From: a bacterium
Lineage (GTDB): Bacteria; Krumholzibacteriota; Krumholzibacteria; LZORAL124-64-63
Direction: 5' to 3'
NCBI GenBank assembly: GCA_030592025.1
Contig: JAUUZX010000177.1
Location: forward strand, 1 to 5,093
DNA length: 5,093 nt
The notes under the pieces were generated by a model, which worked only from the letters and a program-made list of their open reading frames with translations, had not been told where the DNA came from and ran no database searches. Shown one piece after another: positions 1-5,093 of this stretch. Within the stretch, counting starts at the first letter, position 1. The number at the start of each line of letters is the position of its first letter. The translations under genes were made by a program, and so were the position numbers.

Positions 1-1
1 C

Positions 2-1645
2 GCGGTGGGCGATGTGGACGGCGACGGCTGGTCCGAGATCGTGCTGGGTGCCGATGAGGTCTACGTCTGGAACCACGACGGCACCGAACTCTTCGACGGT
101 GATAGCAACAGCCAGTCGTTGGGGCCGATCACCAATCTGAAAACCTCTTTCGAGCCGGCCGGCATCGTGCTGGCCCATCTCGATGATCAATCGGGCATGG
201 AGATCATCGCCAGCGAGCACGGCGACGGTTTCGCGCGGATCCACGTCATGGGCGCCGACGGGATCGATCTGCCCGGCTGGCCCAAGTCCACCTACGGCCT
301 GCCCGGTACCGACTGGAACTGGGCGACCCCGGCGGCGGGGGACATCGACGGCGACGGTGAGCCCGAGATCGTCGTGGCCACCCTCAACGGTCGCATCTGG
401 GCCTGGCATGCCGATGGTACCGAGGTGCGCGACGGGGACGCGAACCCCGCCACCGACGGTGTTTTCTACTACCGGCCGGGAGCGGACTGGGAGTGGAGCA
501 TGGGTGGTCCCGCCCTGTGCGATCTCGATGGCGACGGCGCCAAGGATGTCATCTTCGGCACGAAGAGCGATTCCTCGGGCCTGAAGCGTCTCTTCGCCGT
601 CAGGTACGACGGTACGGACCTGCCGGGATTCCCCATCACGACGGCGGGGCCGGTCGCCTGTCATCCCGCCATCGGGGACATCGACAATGACGGCACGATG
701 GAGATCGCCTTCTTCACGACCTGGAACTCGGTGTACATCATCAATCACGATGGGACGAACTACCCCGGTTTCCCGACGGGGGTCGGGCTGAGTTTCTCGA
801 TCGACTACATCTCGAGCCCGGCTCTCGGTGACATGGATGGTGACGGAGAGCTTGAACTCATCCTGGTGGCGAATGATTCGTCGGCGGCGAACGTCGGCAA
901 GCTGTCGCATATGCTCATCCTCGATACGGATGTCGCCGGTGGCACCTCGGGCGACATCATGGCCGGCTGGCCCGTGGCTCTGCCCGGCAGCTCCGAAGGC
1001 AGCCCGGTCCTGGGCGATATCAACGGTGACGGCGTCATCGACATCGTCCACGGCATCGGCGGTGGGTCGCCGAGTTCGCCCAACAACCTCTACGCCTTCT
1101 CGGCGGACGGGACGCCGCTGGCCGGTTTCCCCATCACCCTCAACGGCCCGCTCATGGCTTCGGCCACGATCACGGATATTGATCGGGATCAGGACGTGGA
1201 CATCGTCTACGGCAGCCGGGACCTCATGCTGCACGTGTGGGACATGCCCTTCGCGTACGACCGTCTGACCACGCCGTGGCCGACCTTCCAGGGGGACGCC
1301 CAGCGCACGGGCGTGATCTTCCCCATGGCCCTGGTCGGTGTGGGCGATCCGGCGGACGTACCGCCGGCGGGCATGGAAGTGGGCCGGGCCTACCCGAACC
1401 CGTTCAACCCGTCGACGTCGGTGAGGCTCTACATGCCCAGCAAGGGCGACCTGCACCTCGAGGTCTACAACCTCCAGGGGCGGAAGGTGCGGATGCTCTA
1501 CGGTGGCCAGCTCGATGCGGGTTGGCACACCATGGTGTGGGATGGCCGCGACGACGGGGGCCGCCTCCAGGCGAGCGGCATGTACTTCATGCGCGCGGCC
1601 AGCGACCAGGTGGTCTCGGTGCAGAAGATGTCGCTGGTCAAGTGA
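2..1645 (+). CDS. Secreted FG-GAP/VCBS repeat protein with C-terminal FlgD-like sorting domain (5' partial)
   Basis: This is the C-terminal part of a large exported repeat protein. The frame is open to the window edge, and the GTG at base 5 reads as an internal Val of a repeat (A-V-G-D-V-D-G-D-G), so the true start and signal peptide lie upstream. Numbering from that codon, residues 3-410 carry about eight FG-GAP/VCBS-like units, each with a calcium-loop signature such as D-I-D-G-D-G followed by E-I-V. Such units fold as beta-propeller blades. Residues 425-436 (WPTFQGDAQRTG) form a linker I associate with this protein type. Residues 462-546 begin YPNPFNPST and continue with V-Y-N-L-Q-G-R-K-V, W-D-G-R-D and S-G-M-Y-F, ending in a basic V-K. 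This matches FlgD Ig-like or type IX secretion sorting modules, which suggests export across the outer membrane and surface attachment or release. The ligand is unknown; adhesion or polymer binding is a guess. The family call is firm, the function is not. Confidence 0.9.
   Translation, partial: AVGDVDGDGWSEIVLGADEVYVWNHDGTELFDGDSNSQSLGPITNLKTSFEPAGIVLAHLDDQSGMEIIASEHGDGFARIHVMGADGIDLPGWPKSTYGLPGTDWNWATPAAGDIDGDGEPEIVVATLNGRIWAWHADGTEVRDGDANPATDGVFYYRPGADWEWSMGGPALCDLDGDGAKDVIFGTKSDSSGLKRLFAVRYDGTDLPGFPITTAGPVACHPAIGDIDNDGTMEIAFFTTWNSVYIINHDGTNYPGFPTGVGLSFSIDYISSPALGDMDGDGELELILVANDSSAANVGKLSHMLILDTDVAGGTSGDIMAGWPVALPGSSEGSPVLGDINGDGVIDIVHGIGGGSPSSPNNLYAFSADGTPLAGFPITLNGPLMASATITDIDRDQDVDIVYGSRDLMLHVWDMPFAYDRLTTPWPTFQGDAQRTGVIFPMALVGVGDPADVPPAGMEVGRAYPNPFNPSTSVRLYMPSKGDLHLEVYNLQGRKVRMLYGGQLDAGWHTMVWDGRDDGGRLQASGMYFMRAASDQVVSVQKMSLVK
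11..1204 (+). repeat. Eight tandem FG-GAP/VCBS-type protein repeats (Asp-rich calcium loops)
   Basis: The encoded repeats recur every 51-62 residues. Their first loop residues are at 3, 60, 113, 173, 225, 276, 338 and 391, counted from the GTG at base 5. Six units keep a D-x-[D/N]-[G/N]-D-G loop (1, 3, 4, 5, 6 and 7). Unit 2 (L-D-D-Q-S-G) and unit 8 (D-I-D-R-D-Q-D) are degenerate. Several blades end with a W/Y-rich strand and N/A-x-D-G-T, as in V-W-N-H-D-G-T, A-W-H-A-D-G-T and I-I-N-H-D-G-T. The repetition is at protein level; at DNA level the copies are only partly alike, as in the gacggcgacgg cores, so this is an old array and not a recent duplication. Confidence 0.8.
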
Positions 1646-1651
1646 CGTCGG

Positions 1652-1680
1652 TTGACGGCGGATGACCTGCCGTCTAGTCT
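1652..1680 (+). promoter_or_regulatory. Candidate sigma70-like promoter for the solute-binding protein gene
   Basis: TTGACG (1652-1657, five of six matches to the -35 consensus) is followed after exactly 17 bases by TAGTCT (1675-1680), which keeps the T, A and final T of a -10 box. The predicted start would be near base 1687, giving a leader of about 83 bases before the ATG at 1770. The same layout, TTG-[A/T]-CG, 17 bases, TAG-x-x-T, precedes the protease gene, which raises confidence. The weak point is that the predicted start coincides with the base of a strong hairpin. Confidence 0.45.
1654..1674 (+). promoter_or_regulatory. Inverted repeat GACGGC-N9-GCCGTC within the promoter
   Basis: The arms GACGGC (1654-1659) and GCCGTC (1669-1674) are exact reverse complements. 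The left arm overlaps the candidate -35 box and the right arm ends one base before the candidate -10. A repressor site there would block polymerase, so it could be an operator. A six-base dyad in GC-rich DNA can also arise by chance, and no regulator gene is in view. Confidence 0.25.
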
Positions 1681-1685
1681 GATGC

Positions 1686-1723
1686 AGGGCGCGGTCCAAC
1701 GCGGGCCGCGCCCTTGCGTTTGT
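1686..1723 (+). terminator. Strong GC hairpin with T-rich tail: terminator of the FG-GAP gene or 5' leader hairpin
   Basis: The arm AGGGCGCGG (1686-1694) pairs perfectly with CCGCGCCCT (1706-1714). The stem extends inward by one T-G wobble and two C-G pairs (1695-1697 with 1703-1705), giving about 12 pairs and a five-base loop, AACGC. The bases after it, TTGCGTTTGT, are T-rich but interrupted, so it is an imperfect Rho-independent terminator for the plus-strand gene ending 41 bases upstream. On the minus strand no T-tract follows, so it acts in one direction only. If the promoter at 1652-1680 is real, the same hairpin sits at the very 5' end of the next mRNA. Confidence 0.6.
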
Positions 1724-1757
1724 ACCCGGACGCCCATCAGAAGCCATCTTGACCAAC

Positions 1758-1763
1758 AGGGGA
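1758..1763 (+). promoter_or_regulatory. Shine-Dalgarno AGGGGA that fixes the start at 1770
   Basis: AGGGGA lies six bases before the ATG at 1770. An in-frame TTG at 1749 would start upstream of this site and place extra charged residues (T-N-R-G-D-E) before the signal peptide. The ATG gives a normal lipoprotein leader, so the ATG is preferred. Confidence 0.75.
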
Positions 1764-1769
1764 GACGAG

Positions 1770-3398
1770 ATGTCCGTGCCGAAGTTCCTCCTGCACGGCG
1801 CCGTCGTCGCGATGCTGGCGGCGGCCGTGTTCGCCAGTGGTTGCGGAGAGACTGACGACCGGAGCGTCGGGTCCGGGACCACCGGACGCGACGGGGGCAC
1901 GGCCGTTGTGGCCCTCTCCGGGGAGCCGGACGTTCTCAACCCCCTCATCCGGACCACCAGCACCTCGGGTCGGATCCTGGCCAGCCTGGGCGTCACCGTC
2001 ATGGACGTGGGGGTTGATCTGGACTGGGAGCCCATCATTGCCCGGACCTGGAAAATGGCGGCGGACAGCCTGTCACTCACGTTTCACCTGCGGCCCTGGT
2101 GGTGGGAGGACGGCGAGCCGTTGACGGCTCATGACGTGGCCATGAGTTTTTCCCTCTACAAGGACCGCAGTGTGGCCAGCCCCCAGCGCGGGTTTTTTGC
2201 CGACGTGGACACCGCCGTGGCTCTCGACGACTCCACCCTGCGGTACGATTTCCTCCGCCCGCTGCCGGACCCCTTCACGCGCACCTACCACAACATCCTG
2301 CCCCGGCACGTGGTGGGAGGGCTGGATCCGGCCGCCGTGGGGTCGTGGCCGTACAACAGCCGCCCGCTGTCCTCGGGCGGCTTCGTCCTCGAGCGCTGGG
2401 ACCGAAACCGGCAGGTCGTCCTTGTGCGGAACCCCCGCTACCCGGGAGTGCGGCCACATCTGGACCGGGTCGTCTTCCGGGTGCTGCCCGAGATCGAGAC
2501 GCGGTTGCTTGCTCTCGAGACCGGTGAGGTGGACATGGTCGACGGCATCCCGCCCACGGCAGCGGGGCGGTTGGCGGAATCCGGGCGCGTGCGGATCGTG
2601 GGGACCAGCGGTCGCCAGATCTATTACCTCCAGTGGAATTGCGCCCGCCCCTCGTTCGCCGACGCCGCCACCCGGCGCGCCCTGGGCCTGGCCCTCGATC
2701 GGGAGCGCATGATCACTTCCCTGCTCGGAGGTTATGGTCGACCGGCTGCTAGCCCCGTCGCTCCTGCCGCCTGGAATCATCACCGGAATCTTGTGCCCGC
2801 CGGGACCGACCCCGAGGCGGCTGCCGCGCTCCTGACGGAGGCCGGCTGGCGGGACACCGACGGTGACGGGGTGCTCGAACGTGACGGCGTTCCGCTGAAA
2901 GTGGAGATCCTCACGAAGCAGGGGGACCCGGTGCGGGAGCAGGGGGCCGTGATCCTGCGCGAGAATCTGCGGCGGGTCGGCGCGGCCGTTACCGTGCGTG
3001 TCCTGGAGCTGGGCACGGCTCTCGATCGCCTGAATTCAGGGTCCTACGACGCCTACTTCGGCCTGCTGAACCTCAACGTCTACGGTGACCCGTCGCCCTG
3101 GGTGCACTCCCGGTCGACGGATCGTCTCAACAAGGGGCGTTACGCCAACGCCGAGGTCGATTCGCTGCTCGATCTCGCCCTCGGTATGTACGACCGTGAA
3201 GATGCCCTGCCGGTGTGGGAGAGGATCCAGGAGGCCCTGGTCGTGGACCCGCCGACGGCCTACCTTTTCTACCCGGATGTGTTGGTGGGCGTGGGCCCCC
3301 GCCTGAGGGATGTGCGGCCCCACCTCCTGTCGCCCTTCAACAATCTCAGCGAGTGGTGGATCCCCGAGGCCGAGCGACGTTACGCGAGTGGTCGCTGA
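1770..3398 (+). CDS. Extracellular solute-binding lipoprotein, family 5 (DppA/OppA-like)
   Basis: This is a 542-residue substrate-binding lipoprotein of the SBP_bac_5 family, which delivers peptides, nickel or oligosaccharides to ABC importers. From the ATG at 1770, residues 1-25 are a type II signal peptide with lipobox A-S-G-C and lipidated Cys25. Residues 26-42 are a G/S/T/D-rich linker. The family core follows: G-G-T-A-V-V-A (42-48), E-P-D-V-L-N-P (52-58), then L-T-F-H-L-R with E-D-G-E-P-L-T-A-H-D-V-A (103-124). Next come F-A-D-A-A-T-R-R-A-L-G-L-A-L-D-R (296-311) and A-G-W-R-D-T-D-G-D-G-V-L (358-369), both typical. The length matches the family. The first hallmark reads LRPWWWEDG, one residue shorter than the usual L-R-x-G-V-x-W-x-D-G and unusually rich in Trp. 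No permease or ATPase gene is adjacent, unlike classic dpp/opp operons, so the substrate cannot be named. The family call is very secure; peptide binding is only the likeliest role. Confidence 0.93.
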   Translation: MSVPKFLLHGAVVAMLAAAVFASGCGETDDRSVGSGTTGRDGGTAVVALSGEPDVLNPLIRTTSTSGRILASLGVTVMDVGVDLDWEPIIARTWKMAADSLSLTFHLRPWWWEDGEPLTAHDVAMSFSLYKDRSVASPQRGFFADVDTAVALDDSTLRYDFLRPLPDPFTRTYHNILPRHVVGGLDPAAVGSWPYNSRPLSSGGFVLERWDRNRQVVLVRNPRYPGVRPHLDRVVFRVLPEIETRLLALETGEVDMVDGIPPTAAGRLAESGRVRIVGTSGRQIYYLQWNCARPSFADAATRRALGLALDRERMITSLLGGYGRPAASPVAPAAWNHHRNLVPAGTDPEAAAALLTEAGWRDTDGDGVLERDGVPLKVEILTKQGDPVREQGAVILRENLRRVGAAVTVRVLELGTALDRLNSGSYDAYFGLLNLNVYGDPSPWVHSRSTDRLNKGRYANAEVDSLLDLALGMYDREDALPVWERIQEALVVDPPTAYLFYPDVLVGVGPRLRDVRPHLLSPFNNLSEWWIPEAERRYASGR

Positions 3399-3401
3399 GT
3401 A

Positions 3402-3430
3402 TTGTCGTGCATCGATTATCGCCGTAGATT
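3402..3430 (+). promoter_or_regulatory. Candidate promoter for the metalloprotease gene, implying a leaderless mRNA
   Basis: TTGTCG (3402-3407) and TAGATT (3425-3430) are separated by exactly 17 bases; each matches the sigma70 consensus at four of six positions. The predicted start, about seven bases past the -10, falls on the A of the ATG at 3437. No Shine-Dalgarno precedes that ATG, which agrees with leaderless translation. The whole element fits in the 38-base gap after the solute-binding protein gene. Confidence 0.45.
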
Positions 3431-3436
3431 GACATC

Positions 3437-5059
3437 ATGAAACGCACAAACATGACACTTCCGACGCGGCTGGCGTTCGTGACCCTATGGGTATGCACCA
3501 TTGCCTTGGCCGCTTGTGGTTCGGACTCGGGACCGGCGCAGCCCGCGGCGGAGATCATCGTGTCCTTTCGCCCCGCCAGCGACATCCTTCACTTCGTGGT
3601 GGGGGAGAGCGAGACCCTGTGGGTCGAGGTGGAGGGGACGACCGAATACACGGTGGCCTGGACGCGGGGCGGGGTGGCCGGGGGGACCTCCGACACCTAC
3701 GAGTTGGCGGCGGACGAGGTGGGTGTCGACACGGTGGCTGTCGCCGTCGTGGCCGGCGGCAAGGAGCAGGCACGGCTGTGGCGCGTCGAGGTGACCCCCG
3801 ACGAGTCGAAGCTGCCGCGGGAGGTGGCGGACCTCAATGTCATCCACGGTGCTGAACCGGCCGAGGTCGTGGTGACCTGGTTCCGCTCGACGGCCACGGC
3901 TTTCCCGCTGGTCTCCTACGACGTCGCCGTCAGTTACGATGAGCGGATCACCGACGACAACTGGGACGCCTCCATGGTGGCGGTGACGGTGCCCCACGAC
4001 GCGGGCGTTCTTCGCTTGAACCAACTCCTGACGGAAGCCGACGACGATATCCGCCCCGGGCAGGAGGCGTGGTTCGCGGTACGGGCGCGGGACGACCACG
4101 GGCAGCTCTCCCCGGTGGGCGGCTCGTTCCGGTTGGTCATCAGCTACGCCTGGTACCTCGACGTCCACGTCCAGGACGACGCGGGCCGGGGGCTGCCCTC
4201 GATCATCCTGCTCTACGGGGATGGCGAGCGTCAGAACACGGACGCCGCCGGCGACAGCCGGATCGGACCCCTGCGCAGCATCGATGAGGTGGCGGTCTCC
4301 ACGAACGCCTCCAACGGGGAGCCGGGCGAACCGCCGCCGTGGTACTACAACTTCAACGCCGCGCCCCGGGGCGTTGATGACGGTCCGCTGATCATCACCA
4401 TCGTGGAGAAGTACGAACTGGACCTGGAAGTCTGCGGCGAGACGCCAAGCTATCTTGATTTCATGGGTTACCTCCAGTGGATGACCTACACCGAAGAGGA
4501 ACGCGTCGACCGACCGAATCGTTACCTCCTGAGGTGGGACCATTACCCGGTGGCCGTCCATTTTGCGCCGTTTGATACCGTGGGTGTGGAGTTGTCCGAC
4601 CTGGCGCGGGCTGCGATGGCCATCTGGAATGATGCCTTGGGGCAGGAGGTCCTGGTGGAGACGACCAGCGAGGCGGAGGCTGACATCCTCTGCGTCTTCG
4701 ACACGACGCTGGGCCCGTTCATCGCGGGTCGCGTGTCATCGCTGGTGCCCGGTGGCTGGTTGCCGGACGCCACGCCCGAGGTGCTCCTCCTGGCACTTGA
4801 CCCCTACGACGCCTTCGTGCTGGACGAGTTGCGGGAGATCATCGTGACCGAGGTGACGCTCCACGAGTTCGGCCACACCCTCGGTCTCTACAACCACTCC
4901 TGCCTGTCGGGGAAGGGGAACCTCATGGATGCCGGCGGGGCCGCAGGGAGTCTCGCCGAGGGGCCGGACAACGCCATTCACGCCACGGAGTGGCGCGCCG
5001 TGCGAGCGATCATGAACCTGCCGGCGGGCGTCGACATGGCGGCCTTCGAGAGGCAGTGA
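3437..5059 (+). CDS. Multidomain lipoprotein with C-terminal metzincin-like zinc metalloprotease domain
   Basis: This 540-residue protein is predicted to be a surface lipoprotein that cleaves proteins. Residues 1-27 form a type II signal peptide with lipobox L-A-A-C and lipidated Cys27. Residues 40-120 look like an Ig or PKD-type beta domain. Residues 127-236 resemble an FN3 domain (V-V-T-W near the start; W-F-A-V-R-A-R-D at 212-219). Residues 238-326 look like a carboxypeptidase-regulatory-like beta domain. Residues 370-530 are the protease: Y-P-V-A-V-H-F opens the sheet, then the zinc helix HEFGHTLGLYNH (476-487), then N-L-M-D with Met497 as the probable Met-turn, and H-A-T-E-W-R-A-V-R-A-I closing, as in matrixins. 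Glu477 would be the catalytic base. The third His is at position 12 of the motif, one later than in classic HExxHxxGxxH. Met6 (base 3452) is an alternative start; neither ATG has a Shine-Dalgarno. The accessory domain calls are weaker than the protease call, and the substrate is unknown. Confidence 0.85.
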   Translation: MKRTNMTLPTRLAFVTLWVCTIALAACGSDSGPAQPAAEIIVSFRPASDILHFVVGESETLWVEVEGTTEYTVAWTRGGVAGGTSDTYELAADEVGVDTVAVAVVAGGKEQARLWRVEVTPDESKLPREVADLNVIHGAEPAEVVVTWFRSTATAFPLVSYDVAVSYDERITDDNWDASMVAVTVPHDAGVLRLNQLLTEADDDIRPGQEAWFAVRARDDHGQLSPVGGSFRLVISYAWYLDVHVQDDAGRGLPSIILLYGDGERQNTDAAGDSRIGPLRSIDEVAVSTNASNGEPGEPPPWYYNFNAAPRGVDDGPLIITIVEKYELDLEVCGETPSYLDFMGYLQWMTYTEEERVDRPNRYLLRWDHYPVAVHFAPFDTVGVELSDLARAAMAIWNDALGQEVLVETTSEAEADILCVFDTTLGPFIAGRVSSLVPGGWLPDATPEVLLLALDPYDAFVLDELREIIVTEVTLHEFGHTLGLYNHSCLSGKGNLMDAGGAAGSLAEGPDNAIHATEWRAVRAIMNLPAGVDMAAFERQ

Positions 5060-5093
5060 CGAACCTTGATGCATGTTGACGGTAATATTTATC
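5060..5093 (+). promoter_or_regulatory. AT-richer 3' edge with a possible -35 box (TTGACG)
   Basis: After the protease stop codon the sequence turns AT-rich. TTGACG at 5076-5081 is identical to the candidate -35 box at 1652-1657. With a 17-base spacer its -10 would begin near base 5099, outside the window, so it cannot be tested here. No hairpin terminator for the protease gene is visible in these 34 bases. Confidence 0.25.

Noticed and set aside
1652..1855. A small plus-strand frame across the intergenic region
   Set aside because: It starts at a TTG inside the candidate -35 box, runs through the hairpin and overlaps the start of the lipoprotein gene in another frame; its product is Arg-rich and shadow-like.
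2181..2199. C-run, G-run and six T's inside the solute-binding protein gene, like an internal terminator
   Set aside because: The stem has only about three pairs (CCC with GGG), too weak to terminate; the T's encode Phe-Phe and the reading frame is intact, so there is no sign of slippage.
2073..2783. A 236-codon open frame on the minus strand
   Set aside because: It is antisense to conserved solute-binding protein motifs, rich in low-complexity H/G/P/R, and has no plausible start signal or domain.
3373..3396. AGCGAC / GTCGCT inverted repeat at the end of the solute-binding protein gene
   Set aside because: Six pairs around a 12-base loop with no T-tract after it; it lies inside coding sequence and is not a credible terminator.
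3429..3434. Perfect TTGACA -35 hexamer just before the protease ATG
   Set aside because: A 17-base spacer would put the -10 at ATGACA inside the gene, which is a poor match, and the start would fall within the signal peptide.
3485..4561. A 358-codon open frame on the minus strand
   Set aside because: It lies wholly antisense to the metalloprotease gene, which has a signal peptide and catalytic motif. The minus-strand product shows no recognisable motif and is the usual stop-poor shadow in GC-rich DNA.
5066..5093. Complete promoter TTGATG to TAATAT at the window end
   Set aside because: The spacer would be only 11 bases, too short for a sigma70-type promoter.
1..5093. Mobile element, CRISPR array, tRNA or rRNA
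   Set aside because: No direct-repeat arrays, terminal inverted repeats, transposase motifs or tRNA-like cloverleaf were seen; nearly all of the window is accounted for by three genes.

Overview
This is a GC-rich, fully coding-dense bacterial stretch with three plus-strand genes, each predicted to encode an exported protein. The best clue to the organism is the first gene. It is an FG-GAP/VCBS-type repeat protein with a linker of the W-P-T-F-Q-G-D-A-Q-R-T-G kind and a C-terminal module beginning YPNPFNPST, which resembles FlgD Ig-like and type IX-secretion sorting domains. This architecture is common in GC-rich members of and near the FCB superphylum, for example candidate phyla Eisenbacteria and Krumholzibacteriota. 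That placement is an inference from protein style; the window holds no rRNA or marker gene.

Layout: bases 2-1645 are the 3' part of the FG-GAP repeat protein, whose start lies before the window. Bases 1646-1769 are a 124-base intergenic region with a sigma70-like promoter candidate (1652-1680), a small dyad inside that promoter, a strong GC hairpin followed by a T-rich stretch (1686-1723), and a clear Shine-Dalgarno. Bases 1770-3398 encode a lipoprotein of the family 5 extracellular solute-binding proteins (DppA/OppA-like). Only 38 bases separate it from the third gene (3437-5059), a modular lipoprotein with Ig/FN3-like domains and a C-terminal metzincin-like zinc protease domain (HEFGHTLGLYNH with a downstream Met). 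The last 34 bases are AT-richer and hold another TTGACG, possibly the -35 of the next gene.

Function: all three products are predicted to act outside the cytoplasm. A surface or secreted protease, a peptide- or oligomer-binding lipoprotein and a large secreted repeat protein would fit the envelope of a heterotroph that degrades polymers. However, no permease or ATPase gene is visible, and each gene seems to have its own promoter, so a shared pathway is not shown. I see no RNA gene, mobile element, CRISPR array or clearly new multi-gene system. The most interesting points are the shifted third zinc ligand and possible cysteine switch in the protease, its probable leaderless mRNA, and the hairpin placed at the predicted transcription start of the solute-binding protein gene.
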